Shown here: positions 38,258-48,670 of the stretch, one piece after another
Layout: each line of letters begins with the position of its first letter
Numbering within the stretch: position 1 is the first letter of the stretch
Source: Clostridia bacterium
Lineage (GTDB): Bacteria > Bacillota > Clostridia > Acetivibrionales > STF1-152
Direction of reading: 5' to 3'
Length of the DNA: 64,000 nucleotides
Assembly (NCBI GenBank): GCA_028280575.1
Contig: JANQLN010000057.1
Span: forward strand, 33,164-97,163
The notes under the pieces: generated by a model
What the model was told of the DNA's origin: nothing
The model's database searches: none
What the model saw: only the letters and a program-made list of their open reading frames with translations
Program-made: the position numbers and the translations under genes

Positions 38258-40432
38258 CTATTTGATCAGGTTAAAAAAATCAAACAGGTTGTACTTGCCA
38301 AATATTGAAACACCGATAAGTGATACTATAGCCATTATCTTGATTAATATATCAAGGGATGGTCCCACCGTATCCTTCAAAGGATCTCCCACCGTATCGC
38401 CTATAACTGCCGCCGTATGTGTTTCAGAGCCTTTTGCATGGCCTTTTATGCTTCCGGTTTCAACATATTTTTTTGCATTGTCCCATGAACCGCCTGCATT
38501 TGCCGAATAAAGAGCAAGCATGATACCCGACAGGGTGGTTCCAATCAGCAGGCCTCCGACAAAGTTGGCCCCGAAGATGAATCCGCATGCAATCGGTGTT
38601 AACACTGCAATAAGCGCCGGAACCTTCATTTCCTTTATAGCGCCTGCCGACGATATTTCAATACATCTTTTGTAGTCGGGACGCGATTCGCCTGTAAGTA
38701 TGCCCGGGTCATTTTTAAACTGCCTTCTTACCTCCTGCACCATCTTCCTGGCAGCTTTGGCAACTGCTTCTATAAGTATGCCGGAGAAAAGGAAGGGCAG
38801 GGCTCCTCCAATCAATGCTCCCGTAAGGGTCAACGGGTTGATTACATCAAGCTCAATATGAAAACCTGCCGTATCGCCTACATCCGCCTGGGATTGCATA
38901 TATGTTGCCAGAAGTGAAAGTGCCGCCAGGGCCGCCGAACCTATCGCAAAACCTTTGCCCACTGCTGCCGTAGTATTACCGACCGAATCCAGCTTATCCG
39001 TTATTCTACGCACTTCCGGATTAAGATTTGCCATCTCGCTTATTCCACCCGCATTATCGGCTATCGGCCCATAAGTATCAACCGAAACGGTAGCCGCTAC
39101 AAAGGAAAGCATACCGATTGCCGCCATTGTAACACCGTATATTCCCGCAAAGTAATTTGCAACAACTATTGTAATCCCAAGCACTATAACAGGTGCAAAA
39201 GTTGACTTCATACCTGTTGCCATCCCCTGGGTTATTGTCAGGGCCGGTCCTTCTACCGAAGCTTTTGAAACATTGACGGTAGGCTTGAAATCATAGCTTG
39301 TAAAGTATTCCGCCAGCATTCCTATAGCAATACCGCTCAGTATTCCCAATACCGACGAAAGCCACGGTGAAAGCACTCCAACTTTAAAACCTGCGGCTTC
39401 TACATCCATACCCTTAAAGAACAGGTATGTGAAAACACCGTTTCCGACTATGGTTAAAAAAGCAGATGTCCAAATAGAGACATTTAATTCTCTATGAGGC
39501 TTGTCGGAAACCTTCTTTACTATAAGCAATGCAATTCCTATAACACAGGATATGAGGCCTATTGCCGCAAAAATCAGAGGAAAGGTTATCAGCTTGGAAA
39601 TAAGCTCCTCAGAAACAGGATTGGCAGAATGCATTTGCGTATAAAACATATAGCAGGCTAAAACAACACTTGCTATGATTGCCCCAACATAACTTTCCAG
39701 AAGATCAGAACCCAACCCGGCAACATCACCTACATTATCGCCAACGTTGTCGGCAATAGTTGCAGGATTGCGCGGGTCATCCTCCGGAATCTGCGCTTCA
39801 GTCTTCCCTACCAGGTCGGCTCCCATATCTGCCGCCTTTGTATAAATACCGCCGCCTACACGGTCAAACATGGCTATAATACTACAACCTAAAGCATAAC
39901 CGGATATTGTCATGGTAAATGGAATAAAATTAATTCCCAGCCAATTACACTTTATTATCAGGTTTTCAGTATCCATTTGTCCCATTACTCTTCCAAAAAC
40001 AAAATATACAATTGTAAGACCAAGTAATGCAAAACCTCCTACACAAAGTCCCATAACACTTCCGCCCTGAAAAGCAACCTTCAGTGTAGAACCAAGGCTT
40101 TTGGTTTCCCTCGCTTCATTGGACACTCTGACATTGCAAAGAGTTGCAATTTTCATTCCGATAACACCTGCCGTACCGCTCATAGTTGCACCAAGAATAA
40201 AAGCTACGGCCGTATGCCATGAAACCAGTACCCCTAAAATAACTGCAACAAAAAAACCTATTTTAAATATAACCTTGAACTCATGAGAAAGAAACGCCTT
40301 TGACCCTTCCTGGATAGCACCTGCTATTTCGTCCATTAACTCAGTGCCTGTTTTTTTCCTTTTTACTGCTGTGTAGTTGTATGCTGCAAATGAAATAGCA
40401 AAAACAACAGCAATAATTAAAAATCCATACAT
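38258..40432 (-). CDS. hppA: Membrane-bound ion-translocating pyrophosphatase
   Basis: The 724-residue protein has about 16 membrane segments and the catalytic EDDPRNPATIADNVGDNVGD motif. The sequence GNTTAAVGKGFAIGS has Ala at the position that is Lys in K+-independent enzymes, so it should be K+-dependent; such clostridial enzymes usually pump Na+ (inference). It uses the energy of pyrophosphate to pump ions out of the cytoplasm. Confidence 0.95.
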   Translation of the reverse strand: MYGFLIIAVVFAISFAAYNYTAVKRKKTGTELMDEIAGAIQEGSKAFLSHEFKVIFKIGFFVAVILGVLVSWHTAVAFILGATMSGTAGVIGMKIATLCNVRVSNEARETKSLGSTLKVAFQGGSVMGLCVGGFALLGLTIVYFVFGRVMGQMDTENLIIKCNWLGINFIPFTMTISGYALGCSIIAMFDRVGGGIYTKAADMGADLVGKTEAQIPEDDPRNPATIADNVGDNVGDVAGLGSDLLESYVGAIIASVVLACYMFYTQMHSANPVSEELISKLITFPLIFAAIGLISCVIGIALLIVKKVSDKPHRELNVSIWTSAFLTIVGNGVFTYLFFKGMDVEAAGFKVGVLSPWLSSVLGILSGIAIGMLAEYFTSYDFKPTVNVSKASVEGPALTITQGMATGMKSTFAPVIVLGITIVVANYFAGIYGVTMAAIGMLSFVAATVSVDTYGPIADNAGGISEMANLNPEVRRITDKLDSVGNTTAAVGKGFAIGSAALAALSLLATYMQSQADVGDTAGFHIELDVINPLTLTGALIGGALPFLFSGILIEAVAKAARKMVQEVRRQFKNDPGILTGESRPDYKRCIEISSAGAIKEMKVPALIAVLTPIACGFIFGANFVGGLLIGTTLSGIMLALYSANAGGSWDNAKKYVETGSIKGHAKGSETHTAAVIGDTVGDPLKDTVGPSLDILIKIMAIVSLIGVSIFGKYNLFDFFNLIK

Positions 40433-40552
40433 TTCCTAAAGCCCCCTCGTTGTATTTGGAATGTATGAACAATAACTTAAACTTTCCGCCTTTTATTTTA
40501 CCGGCAATAATCACAATTTATTATTCATAAATTCCTTATCTTTATATGTAAA

Positions 40553-40576
40553 AACCCCCAGTTTCACAGGGTTATA
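40553..40576 (-). promoter_or_regulatory. Possible attenuator hairpin in the hppA leader
   Basis: Within the long hppA leader, AACCC and GGGTT pair around TGTGAAACTGG and are followed by five T residues on the minus strand. A second small stem (GAAGTTT/AAACTTC) lies upstream. No known riboswitch was recognised. Confidence 0.3.
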
Positions 40577-40637
40577 AAAAAAATTAAAAGATTGTTTGAA
40601 GTTTAACAAACAAAACTTCCAACTTCCCCCCCATTAT

Positions 40638-40666
40638 AATATACTACTAATATTAATCCCTGTCAA
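40638..40666 (-). promoter_or_regulatory. Promoter of hppA
   Basis: On the minus strand a perfect TTGACA (40661-40666), a 17-base spacer and TATATT (40638-40643) predict a leader of about 200 bases before the ATG at 40432. The gap 40433-40858 holds no other gene. Confidence 0.7.
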
Positions 40667-40858
40667 CAAAAATGCATAAAAAAACTCCGGGGGTCTTTTC
40701 CAGCATAATTAAAGAATAAATATTTAAGCCCTTGAGGTTTAAATTTCCAAATTATTGAAATCGTATCTAACCTGTTTAAAGCTTTAGGTATTAAAAACAT
40801 AGTGATGGTATTTTTATCACTTGATTCATGCTGTATAATAGTATTGTAAAAAGATGAT

Positions 40859-41310
40859 TTGCAATGGATTGGAATTAATTTTTTGGGACTGATAATTGGG
40901 TTTCCAGCTCCTATTATATTTGCTCTATTCTTAAATGAGCTTAAGAATGTTGGTTTCAAGAAATTTGTCCAGACAGTTTCTTACTTTACCCCACTTTGTG
41001 TTGTGGGTAATATTTGGAGGCATTATAATCAATTTGTTATCGCCTAATGATGAAATTGTCAATGAGCTTCTGCTAAGGTTAAATATTATACAAAAACCAA
41101 TTCATTATCTTGCCAAACCAGAATATTTTTGGTCAATTGCCGTCCTTTCCAATGCTCTGAAAAGTGTTGGCTTTGGAGCCATATTGTACATAGCATCAAT
41201 AATGGGAGTAAATCCAGAGTTATACGAAGCAGCAACAATAGATAGAGCCGGGTGGTTAAAGCTACATTCTAAATATTCCATATATGTAATATTGTTTTCC
41301 TTCCGTTCTT
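40859..41310 (+). pseudogene. Broken LplB-type sugar ABC permease
   Basis: Two frames carry consecutive parts of an LplB/YtcP-type permease: first GFPAPIIFALFLNEL...FKKFVQTVSY, then, after a frameshift near 40985, LPHFVLWVIFGGIIINLLSPNDEIVNELLLRL... to PELYEAATIDRAG, the EAA loop. The N-terminus and the last third are missing. It lies upstream of importer system 2 and is probably the remains of another importer. Confidence 0.8.
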
Positions 41311-41445
41311 AGTATATGATATTGCTTTAAATTACTAATATACATTATGTAGTATATAAAGCGGTAAATCGTAAGTAAAACTTTAGTTTTGTAATAGCTT
41401 TTTATCTCCATTTATATTATAATTAGTTATATTCGGGGGTAAAAT

Positions 41446-43242
41446 ATGAAACTAATTTCAAACTCAAGAAGTAAAAGCTACATTCTATGTATCAGTTTAA
41501 AATACAAGCTTTTCATGATATTTGCAGTTATTGGGATTGTTCCTCTGCTGGTCGTCGGCCTGTTATCATATCATCAATCCCAAAAAAGCATTTACAATAA
41601 TATAGTGCTTTATTCAAAATCCATTATTAAACAGGTAGCAGATAATTTTGACAGGTTTCTTGGTGAATTTGAATATACAACACTGGAACTTGTAAATTCA
41701 AGGGAGGTACAGGAAGGCCTTTTAAATCATGAAGACGATTATCTTATTGAACAAAAATATAAGATGAAGTTTGTTTTTTACTCAATTCAACGTCATGAGA
41801 TAGTGGATATAGCAATTTATAGAGAAAATGACAGGATGGATTCATTGAAGGCAACCCTGCTTATAGAGTCGTTAAAAATGGATGTGTTAAAGGGCAGTGA
41901 AGCTGTTGGAGAAGATTTCTACCAGAGAGTAATTGGTGAAATGGGAGGAGTTTTATGGGTAAGTGACAAGATTTATAAAAGTAACGAGATATATTTCGAC
42001 AATAATATAACAATGGCAAGAAAAGTAAAGGATTTTAATAATGGAAAAGATTTGGGTATTTTTATTATGCACATAAACCGGGAGCATATAAAAAATGTAT
42101 ATGAAGATGTCGATTTGGGAGAAGAAGGCCATATTGTTATATGTGATGAGGAGTTTAAAATAGTTTCCCATGCTGATGATGAAAAGTTGGGCAGAACTGT
42201 TGATAATAATATAATCAAAAACATGAATAATAAAAAGGAAGGAAGTTTTAAAGAGTTTGTCAATGGGCAGGACTGCTTTGTTTCTTTTACATCATCAAGT
42301 GTTACCGGATGGAAAATAATGAGTATTGTACCTATGAAAACTTTAATGAAAGATATCAACATGACAAAGAATATAATAATTATTATCGGGTTGGTAATTA
42401 TTGTGCTGATAATAATATTTTCGATAATTTTTTCCGGGCATATATTCAGGCCTATTAATCATCTCAGGAAGCAAATGAAAGTAGTAGAAAAAGGTAATAT
42501 GGACATAGAGATGTGTGGTTTCACCAGGGATGAAATAGGGGACTTGACAGAAGGATTTTACAATATGGTAGGAAAAATAAACAATTTAATGATTATGGAA
42601 AAAGAAAAACAAAAAAAGATGAGGATTGTGGAGCTTAAGGCTCTACAATCCCAGATAAATCCACATTTTTTGTATAATACAATTGATACTGCCTTGTGGT
42701 TTGCAAAAGAAATTAAAGCCGAAGAAATAGAAGAAATACTTCTGGCCCTTGCCAATTTTTATAGAATAAGCCTTAGCAAGGGTAATAATTTGGTAAAAAT
42801 TGCTGATGAACTGGATCACGTAAAAAATTATCTCGCTATAGAAAATATTCGCTATGAAGGAAAATTTGATGTGGAATTTGATGTGGAATCTGATATTCTG
42901 GACAAAATGATTGTAAAAATTACCTTGCAGCCTCTTGTTGAGAATGCCATAAAGCATGGAATAAGAAAACGGCCTGGAAAAGGACATATTAAGATTAGCG
43001 GGAAGTGTGAAGGTGATAAGATTATTTTGGAAATTTCAGATGACGGAGTGGGAATGATTGAATCTGAATTAAGATCAGTTCTGAAAGGCAATGCAAATTC
43101 TGACATTTATGCCAGTGGATATGGAGTGCATAATGTACATGAACGATTGGTACTTCAATATGGAAAGGAATATGGGTTGAAATTTAAAAGTGTGAAAAGG
43201 AAAGGGACTTGTGTTACAATAATTATTCCATACGAATCTTAA
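41446..43242 (+). CDS. YesM-type sensor histidine kinase with Cache-like sensor
   Basis: The 598-residue kinase has a membrane segment near 22-42, an extracellular Cache-like domain (to about 300), a second segment with a run of Ile (about 306-330), HAMP, the motif QINPHFLYNTIDTALW near 405 and a HATPase domain (DDGVGMIESE). It starts ATG after GGGGGT. A possible promoter TTGTAA (41389) with TATATT (41413) precedes it. It pairs with the YesN-like regulator and probably senses the sugar of importer system 2. Confidence 0.93.
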   Translation: MKLISNSRSKSYILCISLKYKLFMIFAVIGIVPLLVVGLLSYHQSQKSIYNNIVLYSKSIIKQVADNFDRFLGEFEYTTLELVNSREVQEGLLNHEDDYLIEQKYKMKFVFYSIQRHEIVDIAIYRENDRMDSLKATLLIESLKMDVLKGSEAVGEDFYQRVIGEMGGVLWVSDKIYKSNEIYFDNNITMARKVKDFNNGKDLGIFIMHINREHIKNVYEDVDLGEEGHIVICDEEFKIVSHADDEKLGRTVDNNIIKNMNNKKEGSFKEFVNGQDCFVSFTSSSVTGWKIMSIVPMKTLMKDINMTKNIIIIIGLVIIVLIIIFSIIFSGHIFRPINHLRKQMKVVEKGNMDIEMCGFTRDEIGDLTEGFYNMVGKINNLMIMEKEKQKKMRIVELKALQSQINPHFLYNTIDTALWFAKEIKAEEIEEILLALANFYRISLSKGNNLVKIADELDHVKNYLAIENIRYEGKFDVEFDVESDILDKMIVKITLQPLVENAIKHGIRKRPGKGHIKISGKCEGDKIILEISDDGVGMIESELRSVLKGNANSDIYASGYGVHNVHERLVLQYGKEYGLKFKSVKRKGTCVTIIIPYES

Positions 43243-43337
43243 AATGCATTCTAAGAAATAGATAAATTTGTCACAAGCAGAGTCCTTAAACGGGGTGTTG
43301 ATAGAAGGCAAAAGATGGAAGAGGAGATGTAATCTTC

Positions 43338-44957
43338 ATGCTGAGAGTTTTAATTGTTGATGATGAAGCAATTGTGAGAAGAGGATTAAGAAAAACAATT
43401 GAATGGGAGAAAAATGGATTTGAGCTGATTGGAGAAGCTGATGACGGAATTACTGCTATTGAATTAACAAAGTCCCTTAAGCCTGATGTTATAATAACTG
43501 ATGTTTGTATGCCAATCATGGATGGACTGGAATATATCAAAGATTTACAGGCTGACGGCTGCAAAAGCAAAATTATCATATTAAGCGGGCATGACAATTT
43601 TGATTTTGCACAGAAAGCTATCAAATATGGTATTTTCTCTTATATACTTAAGCCTGTCGACAATAAGATTCTGATAAATATTTTATTGAAAATCAAGAAG
43701 ACAATAGAATTTGAAAAAAAAAACAACAGGGAAATCAACCAACTGAAAAAAGTGGTCAAAGATAACTACATAAAATTGAAGGAAGACTTTCTTTTCAAAC
43801 TTATTAAAGGGAATTATGAAAAAGAAGAAAATTTGGATGATATGCTTGAGTATTTTGATATAGGAGATATAAATAAACTCCATGGTATTATGGTAGTGGA
43901 AATTGATAATTATTCCCTAGCTTTTAAATCTCTGACGGAAGAAAAAAGGCAGATAAACAAATTTATGATAGTTAATATTTGCCAAAAAATTTTGCAAGAG
44001 TATGGTTCAGGTTATGCATTCAACGGAGAACGGGAACATACAGTTGTAATTTTCAATTTTGCATATAACAAAAGTGAGATGGAGAAATATAGATTGTCTT
44101 TGACTATAGGAGAAAGGATAAAGAAAAAAATCAATGACCATTTGGAATTGACAGTATCAATAGGAATCAGCAGAAGCAATAATGGTATGGATAACTTGAA
44201 AAACTCTTATATGGAAGCATTAGAGGCTGTTGCGTATAAATCCTGGATTGGGAAAAACAGTATAATTTTCTTTAAGGATATAAATGCAATGGAATGTAAA
44301 ACATTTGAATATCCATATGAAATTGAGCAGGCAATTCTGGCAGGATTGAAAAGGAACAGTATTGATTGTGTACAACAGGCTGTTGATGAATATTTTGATT
44401 ACATATTAAAATACAAAAACCTGCCAATGCAATATATTAAAAAACAGGTTTTGGCTTTGGTGTTTATGATTGACAGGAATATGCTGAAATCAGGTATAGA
44501 GACAGATGCAGTTTTCGGCGAACCGTTTATTCCCAATAAATTCATTTCAGGTTATGAGACAATTAATGATTTAAGAGATTATTTAATGAGCATTCTTAAG
44601 AAAATAAATTCATTTATCCGTGAAAAAAAACATAATAAATTCAGAATGGAAATTTCACGTGCATTAGACTATATAAATCTTAATTGTAATAAGCATATTG
44701 ACTTGAACGTCGTAGCTGAATACGTTCATCTTAGCCCATATTATTTAAGCAGATTGTTTAAGGAACAAACGGGCATGAATTTTGTAGATTGCCTGAATAA
44801 AATCCGTATTGAAAAAGCCAAAGAGCTATTGGAGAATGGTAAATTTAAAGTATTTGAAGTGGCTGAAAGAGTAGGATACAAGGATAATGCATACTTTGGG
44901 CAAATGTTTAAAAAGCATGTAGGAATATCTCCAGGAAGTTACAAGAAGAATAAATAA
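43338..44957 (+). CDS. YesN-type response regulator (receiver plus AraC helix-turn-helix)
   Basis: The 539-residue protein has a receiver domain (VDDEA, phosphoacceptor in IITDVCMPIMDG near residue 55), a central region of about 300 residues and a C-terminal AraC-type domain (VVAEYVHLSPYYLSRLFKEQ, FEVAERVGYKDNAYFGQMFKK). The ATG follows GAGGAG. It lies 95 bases after its kinase gene and upstream of the binding protein it probably regulates. Confidence 0.93.
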   Translation: MLRVLIVDDEAIVRRGLRKTIEWEKNGFELIGEADDGITAIELTKSLKPDVIITDVCMPIMDGLEYIKDLQADGCKSKIIILSGHDNFDFAQKAIKYGIFSYILKPVDNKILINILLKIKKTIEFEKKNNREINQLKKVVKDNYIKLKEDFLFKLIKGNYEKEENLDDMLEYFDIGDINKLHGIMVVEIDNYSLAFKSLTEEKRQINKFMIVNICQKILQEYGSGYAFNGEREHTVVIFNFAYNKSEMEKYRLSLTIGERIKKKINDHLELTVSIGISRSNNGMDNLKNSYMEALEAVAYKSWIGKNSIIFFKDINAMECKTFEYPYEIEQAILAGLKRNSIDCVQQAVDEYFDYILKYKNLPMQYIKKQVLALVFMIDRNMLKSGIETDAVFGEPFIPNKFISGYETINDLRDYLMSILKKINSFIREKKHNKFRMEISRALDYINLNCNKHIDLNVVAEYVHLSPYYLSRLFKEQTGMNFVDCLNKIRIEKAKELLENGKFKVFEVAERVGYKDNAYFGQMFKKHVGISPGSYKKNK

Positions 44958-45106
44958 CAAAATATTTATACAATTTGCAAATCTGTCTACTAAAAAACCG
45001 GTTTGGTTTTTATTATAATTACTGTTACAGGGCTCATTGCAATGAAAGGTTTTTAATGACCTTAAGCTCAACCTATTCTTAACTATATTTTAAAAGGAGG
45101 AGTATT

Positions 45107-46660
45107 ATGCTTAAAGTATGTAAAACCAAATTGTTTGTTATTGTATTGTGTGTGATACTGGTTGGTTCTGTGATGCTGACAGCATGCGGGGATAAGTCAT
45201 CAGAAGAAAACCAGGACTTAAGTGAACAAACTGATAATGATACTCAAAAAAATGAACCTGAAAAATCAGGTTATAAAGGGAAAATTACCATGTATGCCCA
45301 GGCATATCATCCTGTGGAACCTACGGAGAGCAATCCTAACCCGCCAACAATGTTGAAAACCATTGCTCAAAAGTATACAGAACTTAATCCTGGTATTGAG
45401 ATAGAATTCATACCTTCCCTGGAAGGCCAGGACTATTTGGCCTGGCTGAAAACAAAGATTGCAGGCGGTATGGCACCTGATATTTTCTGGGCTCAATGGG
45501 CTGACCTCAACGGTGGAACAATACCAAAAGGTTCCGTAGTCGGATTAAACAAATACCTGGAAATGCCCAATCACTATGTTGAAGGAAATGACAGGTGGGC
45601 AGATCTTTTTTATCCCAATGTTATGGAACAGATAAAAGCTCCTGATGGCCAGCATTATAATATTGACGGTGATTATGTTGCAACCGCAGTTGTCTATAAT
45701 AAAGAACTGTTTAATAAGGCGGGGATAGACAAGACTGCGTCAAATTGGACAGAGTTTACGCAAATCAACAAAAAACTATTGGATGCCGGTATTACTCCCT
45801 GGGCATTTGCTTTTGGCAATGACGGAGGCTCCAAAGATAGAATGACATGGCTGTCACGTCTCTTTTTTACAAATTACTATGCTGATATTTTCGATGAATT
45901 GGCTGTAGAGGGAAGCACAACCTCCCTAAGTATAATGGAAACAGTAGTGGCATTTAAAAAAGGTATATTCGGTCCGGATAATCCAAAGTGGCTTGGATGG
46001 TGGAAAACGATAAAAGAACAGGCACCATATCTTCAAAAAGATTTTGTCAGTGCTGCCATAACTCCGGAAGGTAATTTCAATATGTTTGTAAATGGGCAGG
46101 TTGCAATGATTTTTGACGGCAGCTGGGCAGGAAGGAATCTTAAAAATGCCAATGTGGAATTCGAATACGGTACATTTCCATTTCCAACTCCTGACAGTGA
46201 ATCGGATACCCTTGCTACAGGCTTCAATTCTGCTGCTGCTATTGGCGGACCTAATGCGGCCTTCCAGTTTTGTATAAGTACTGAAAGGGCTAACGGCAGT
46301 ATGACAGATGAAAAGACAGATGCCTGTGCAGACTGGCTGATGTTTATAACTACTCCTGAAAACAACTCAGCAATAGTAAATGAAATTGGAAGTTTTGTAC
46401 CTATTGTCAGAGGAGCAAAACCTCTTCCGGGAAATGAAGAACTGATAAAGCTATTTAATGAAAAGCCGCTATCCATAGATGGCGGATTAGGGACAATGGG
46501 TCCTACATTATTGGATACATATTACCGGACATTACAGCAATATCTTCTTGATGCCATTACACTTGAGGATGCAGCAGAAGCATTAAGACCTGTAGTGGAA
46601 AAAGCAGTGAACCAGAAAATCGAAAATGAGAATTTAGATATTGGCAAATATTTAAACTGA
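45107..46660 (+). CDS. Extracellular sugar-binding lipoprotein (family 1)
   Basis: The 517-residue protein has a lipoprotein signal (VIVLCVILVGSVMLTAC, Cys27), an acidic linker and a family 1 solute-binding fold (TMYAQAYHPVE, GGMAPDIFWAQWADL, GQVAMIFDGSWAGRNL). It is longer than the system 1 protein, which suggests a larger ligand. A GGAGGAG site precedes the ATG. Confidence 0.93.
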   Translation: MLKVCKTKLFVIVLCVILVGSVMLTACGDKSSEENQDLSEQTDNDTQKNEPEKSGYKGKITMYAQAYHPVEPTESNPNPPTMLKTIAQKYTELNPGIEIEFIPSLEGQDYLAWLKTKIAGGMAPDIFWAQWADLNGGTIPKGSVVGLNKYLEMPNHYVEGNDRWADLFYPNVMEQIKAPDGQHYNIDGDYVATAVVYNKELFNKAGIDKTASNWTEFTQINKKLLDAGITPWAFAFGNDGGSKDRMTWLSRLFFTNYYADIFDELAVEGSTTSLSIMETVVAFKKGIFGPDNPKWLGWWKTIKEQAPYLQKDFVSAAITPEGNFNMFVNGQVAMIFDGSWAGRNLKNANVEFEYGTFPFPTPDSESDTLATGFNSAAAIGGPNAAFQFCISTERANGSMTDEKTDACADWLMFITTPENNSAIVNEIGSFVPIVRGAKPLPGNEELIKLFNEKPLSIDGGLGTMGPTLLDTYYRTLQQYLLDAITLEDAAEALRPVVEKAVNQKIENENLDIGKYLN

Positions 46661-46675
46661 TCCTGTTAATTGAAT

Positions 46676-46706
46676 AGAGCCGCTTTACCTTTATAGCCGG
46701 GCGGCT
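46676..46706 (+). promoter_or_regulatory. Hairpin after the system 2 binding-protein gene
   Basis: AGAGCCGC pairs with GCGGCTCT directly after the stop codon. No T tract follows, so partial termination or 3'-end protection is more likely than full termination. Confidence 0.5.
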
Positions 46707-46724
46707 CTGTCAGATTAGTTCTCT

Positions 46725-46767
46725 TGCATGAAACGCCATAATTCTAAGCATTATGACGTTTCATGCA
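46725..46767 (+). repeat. 18-base inverted repeat with 7-base loop between binding-protein and permease genes
   Basis: TGCATGAAACGCCATAAT and ATTATGACGTTTCATGCA are complementary at 17 of 18 positions. It would form a long hairpin in the mRNA and could be a palindromic repeat element or an mRNA stabiliser. Confidence 0.7.
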
Positions 46768-46877
46768 GTACACTATCCCATAAGTCCGTTCTTGTAGTTT
46801 GTGGTAGATTTTCCCTTCTGCTTGCCGGGATAGAATGCACTTTTTGCTACAATTCAAAAAAGGAGGCATTACAAAAC

Positions 46878-47777
46878 TTGGAAAATGTGATTAAAGGCAG
46901 GTATAATAAATACCAGATAATAACAGCATTTATATTTCTACTGCCTACTATGATTATGTTGCTTGTATTCTGTTACTACCCTTCAGTTTCAGCAATTTTA
47001 ACTTCATTTACAAAATGGGATGGATTTAATGAACCTGAATTTATTGGACTGGGCAATTATATTGAACTGTTCCAGGATAAGATTTTCTTAATCTCACTAA
47101 TCAATGTCTTTAAATGGAGTATTGGTTCTATATTAATAGCCTTAACCGCACCACTAATTGCAGCAGAATTTATTTTTCACTTGAGGAATAAAAAGGCACA
47201 ATACTGGTACAGGGTTATATTTGTTATACCAATGGTTGTGCCTGCAGTCGTTATAATTCAGATATGGACTTTTATATACAATCCTGAAATAGGGCTCTTG
47301 AACAAATTATTTGAAGCAACCGGTATGGGCGGATATATTCAAAATTGGCTTGGCGACAGTCAATGGGTAATTCCTTCACTTATATTCATAGGATTTCCCT
47401 GGGTATCAGGTTTGAATTTATTGATATATTATGCAGGCCTGCAGAGTATTCCTATGGATGTGATTGAGTATTCTCAGCTGGACGGGTGTACAGGAATAAG
47501 AAGGATACTTAAAATTGATTTGCCTTTGATACTGGGTCAAATTAAATTATTGTTGATTTTAAGCATAATAAATACCTTGCAGAATGTTACCGTACCATTG
47601 TTAATGACAAGTGGAGGACCGGGATATGATTCATATGTGCCCGGATTGTATATGTATTTCAAAGCTTTTGAACTCAGCGATTTTGGATATTCAACCACAA
47701 TTGCAACCTTTATGTTTTTTATTATATTTGTTCTTACATTAATAAGTATGCGAATAAATAAAACAGATGCTGGTTGA
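46878..47777 (+). CDS. Carbohydrate ABC transporter permease (MalF-like)
   Basis: The 299-residue permease has six membrane segments (first: IITAFIFLLPTMIMLLVFCY) and the EAA loop VIEYSQLDGCTGIRRILKIDL. The TTG at 46878 follows GGAGG by eleven bases; the frame open to 46728 would add 50 unrelated residues that cross the inverted repeat at 46725-46767. It belongs to importer system 2. Confidence 0.9.
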   Translation: MENVIKGRYNKYQIITAFIFLLPTMIMLLVFCYYPSVSAILTSFTKWDGFNEPEFIGLGNYIELFQDKIFLISLINVFKWSIGSILIALTAPLIAAEFIFHLRNKKAQYWYRVIFVIPMVVPAVVIIQIWTFIYNPEIGLLNKLFEATGMGGYIQNWLGDSQWVIPSLIFIGFPWVSGLNLLIYYAGLQSIPMDVIEYSQLDGCTGIRRILKIDLPLILGQIKLLLILSIINTLQNVTVPLLMTSGGPGYDSYVPGLYMYFKAFELSDFGYSTTIATFMFFIIFVLTLISMRINKTDAG

Positions 47778-47810
47778 AAATTATAGTGCAAAAATTGAAA
47801 GGTGAGTTAT

Positions 47811-48653
47811 ATGAAGATACAAAATTTCAAAAATAAGAAACCATCAAACTGGTTGTGTCATATAGTGTTGATTATTACGGGTTTTTTTACTTTTTATCCT
47901 CTTTTATTCACATTGATGACTTCCTTGAAAGATAATGAGCAGTTTTATAAAAATTTCTGGGCATTCCCGGACCCAATGTTGTTTGTCAATTATAAGGATG
48001 CATTTTCCAGTATGCTGCCCTATGTTGGAAATAGTATTTATATAAGCAGTGTAAGTATAGTTTTTATTTTGTTTTTTTCATCGATGTCCGCTTATGCTTT
48101 TGCCAGATTGAATTTTCCAGCCAAAAATGCTATTTTTATGGCAGTACTCGCCCTGCTTATGATACCAGGCTTATTGCAGCTTATTCCCCAGTTCATGCTT
48201 ATAAAAAGGCTTAATATGCTTGATAAATATATTGGTATTATGATGCCGTATATAGCAGGAACGCAGGCGTTTTCAATATTTGTGATCAGGAGTTTTCTTG
48301 ACGGACAGCCCGGTGAGCTTTTTGAAGCTGCAAGGATAGATGGAGCCAACGAAGTACAGGCATTTTGGAAAATTGCACTTCCTCTGGTCAAACCTGTGCT
48401 GGGTACAGTAGCCATAGTTACCCTTTTAAATATATGGAATGACTATTTATGGCCTTTGATTGTAACTTCAGATCCCAAAAAGTTTACAATTGCATTGGGG
48501 ATTATTAAATACCAATCTCAATTTGCAAGTGTTGTCCAGTATGGACCCATGTTTGCAGGCTATATTGTTGCTGCTTTACCGATAATCATACTATTTATGC
48601 TTACTATGAGGTGTTTTTTGGAGGGCCTGACAAGGGGAGCAATAAAAATGTAA
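47811..48653 (+). CDS. Carbohydrate ABC transporter permease (MalG-like)
   Basis: The 280-residue permease has six membrane segments and the EAA loop FEAARIDGANEVQAFWKIALP. ATG 47811 follows AAAGGTGAG; an in-frame GTG lies nine bases upstream. It is the last complete gene of importer system 2; no ATPase gene and no clear terminator follow. Confidence 0.93.
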   Translation: MKIQNFKNKKPSNWLCHIVLIITGFFTFYPLLFTLMTSLKDNEQFYKNFWAFPDPMLFVNYKDAFSSMLPYVGNSIYISSVSIVFILFFSSMSAYAFARLNFPAKNAIFMAVLALLMIPGLLQLIPQFMLIKRLNMLDKYIGIMMPYIAGTQAFSIFVIRSFLDGQPGELFEAARIDGANEVQAFWKIALPLVKPVLGTVAIVTLLNIWNDYLWPLIVTSDPKKFTIALGIIKYQSQFASVVQYGPMFAGYIVAALPIIILFMLTMRCFLEGLTRGAIKM

Positions 48654-48670
48654 TGGAATATTAAAAAATA

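Noticed and set aside
40663..40959. Minus-strand frame of 98 codons upstream of hppA
   Set aside because: It overlaps the hppA promoter and the antisense of the LplB remnant and has no family resemblance.
46728..46877. N-terminal 50-residue extension of the MalF-like permease
   Set aside because: It starts inside the inverted repeat, has no ribosome-binding site and encodes unrelated sequence; the TTG after GGAGG gives a normal permease.
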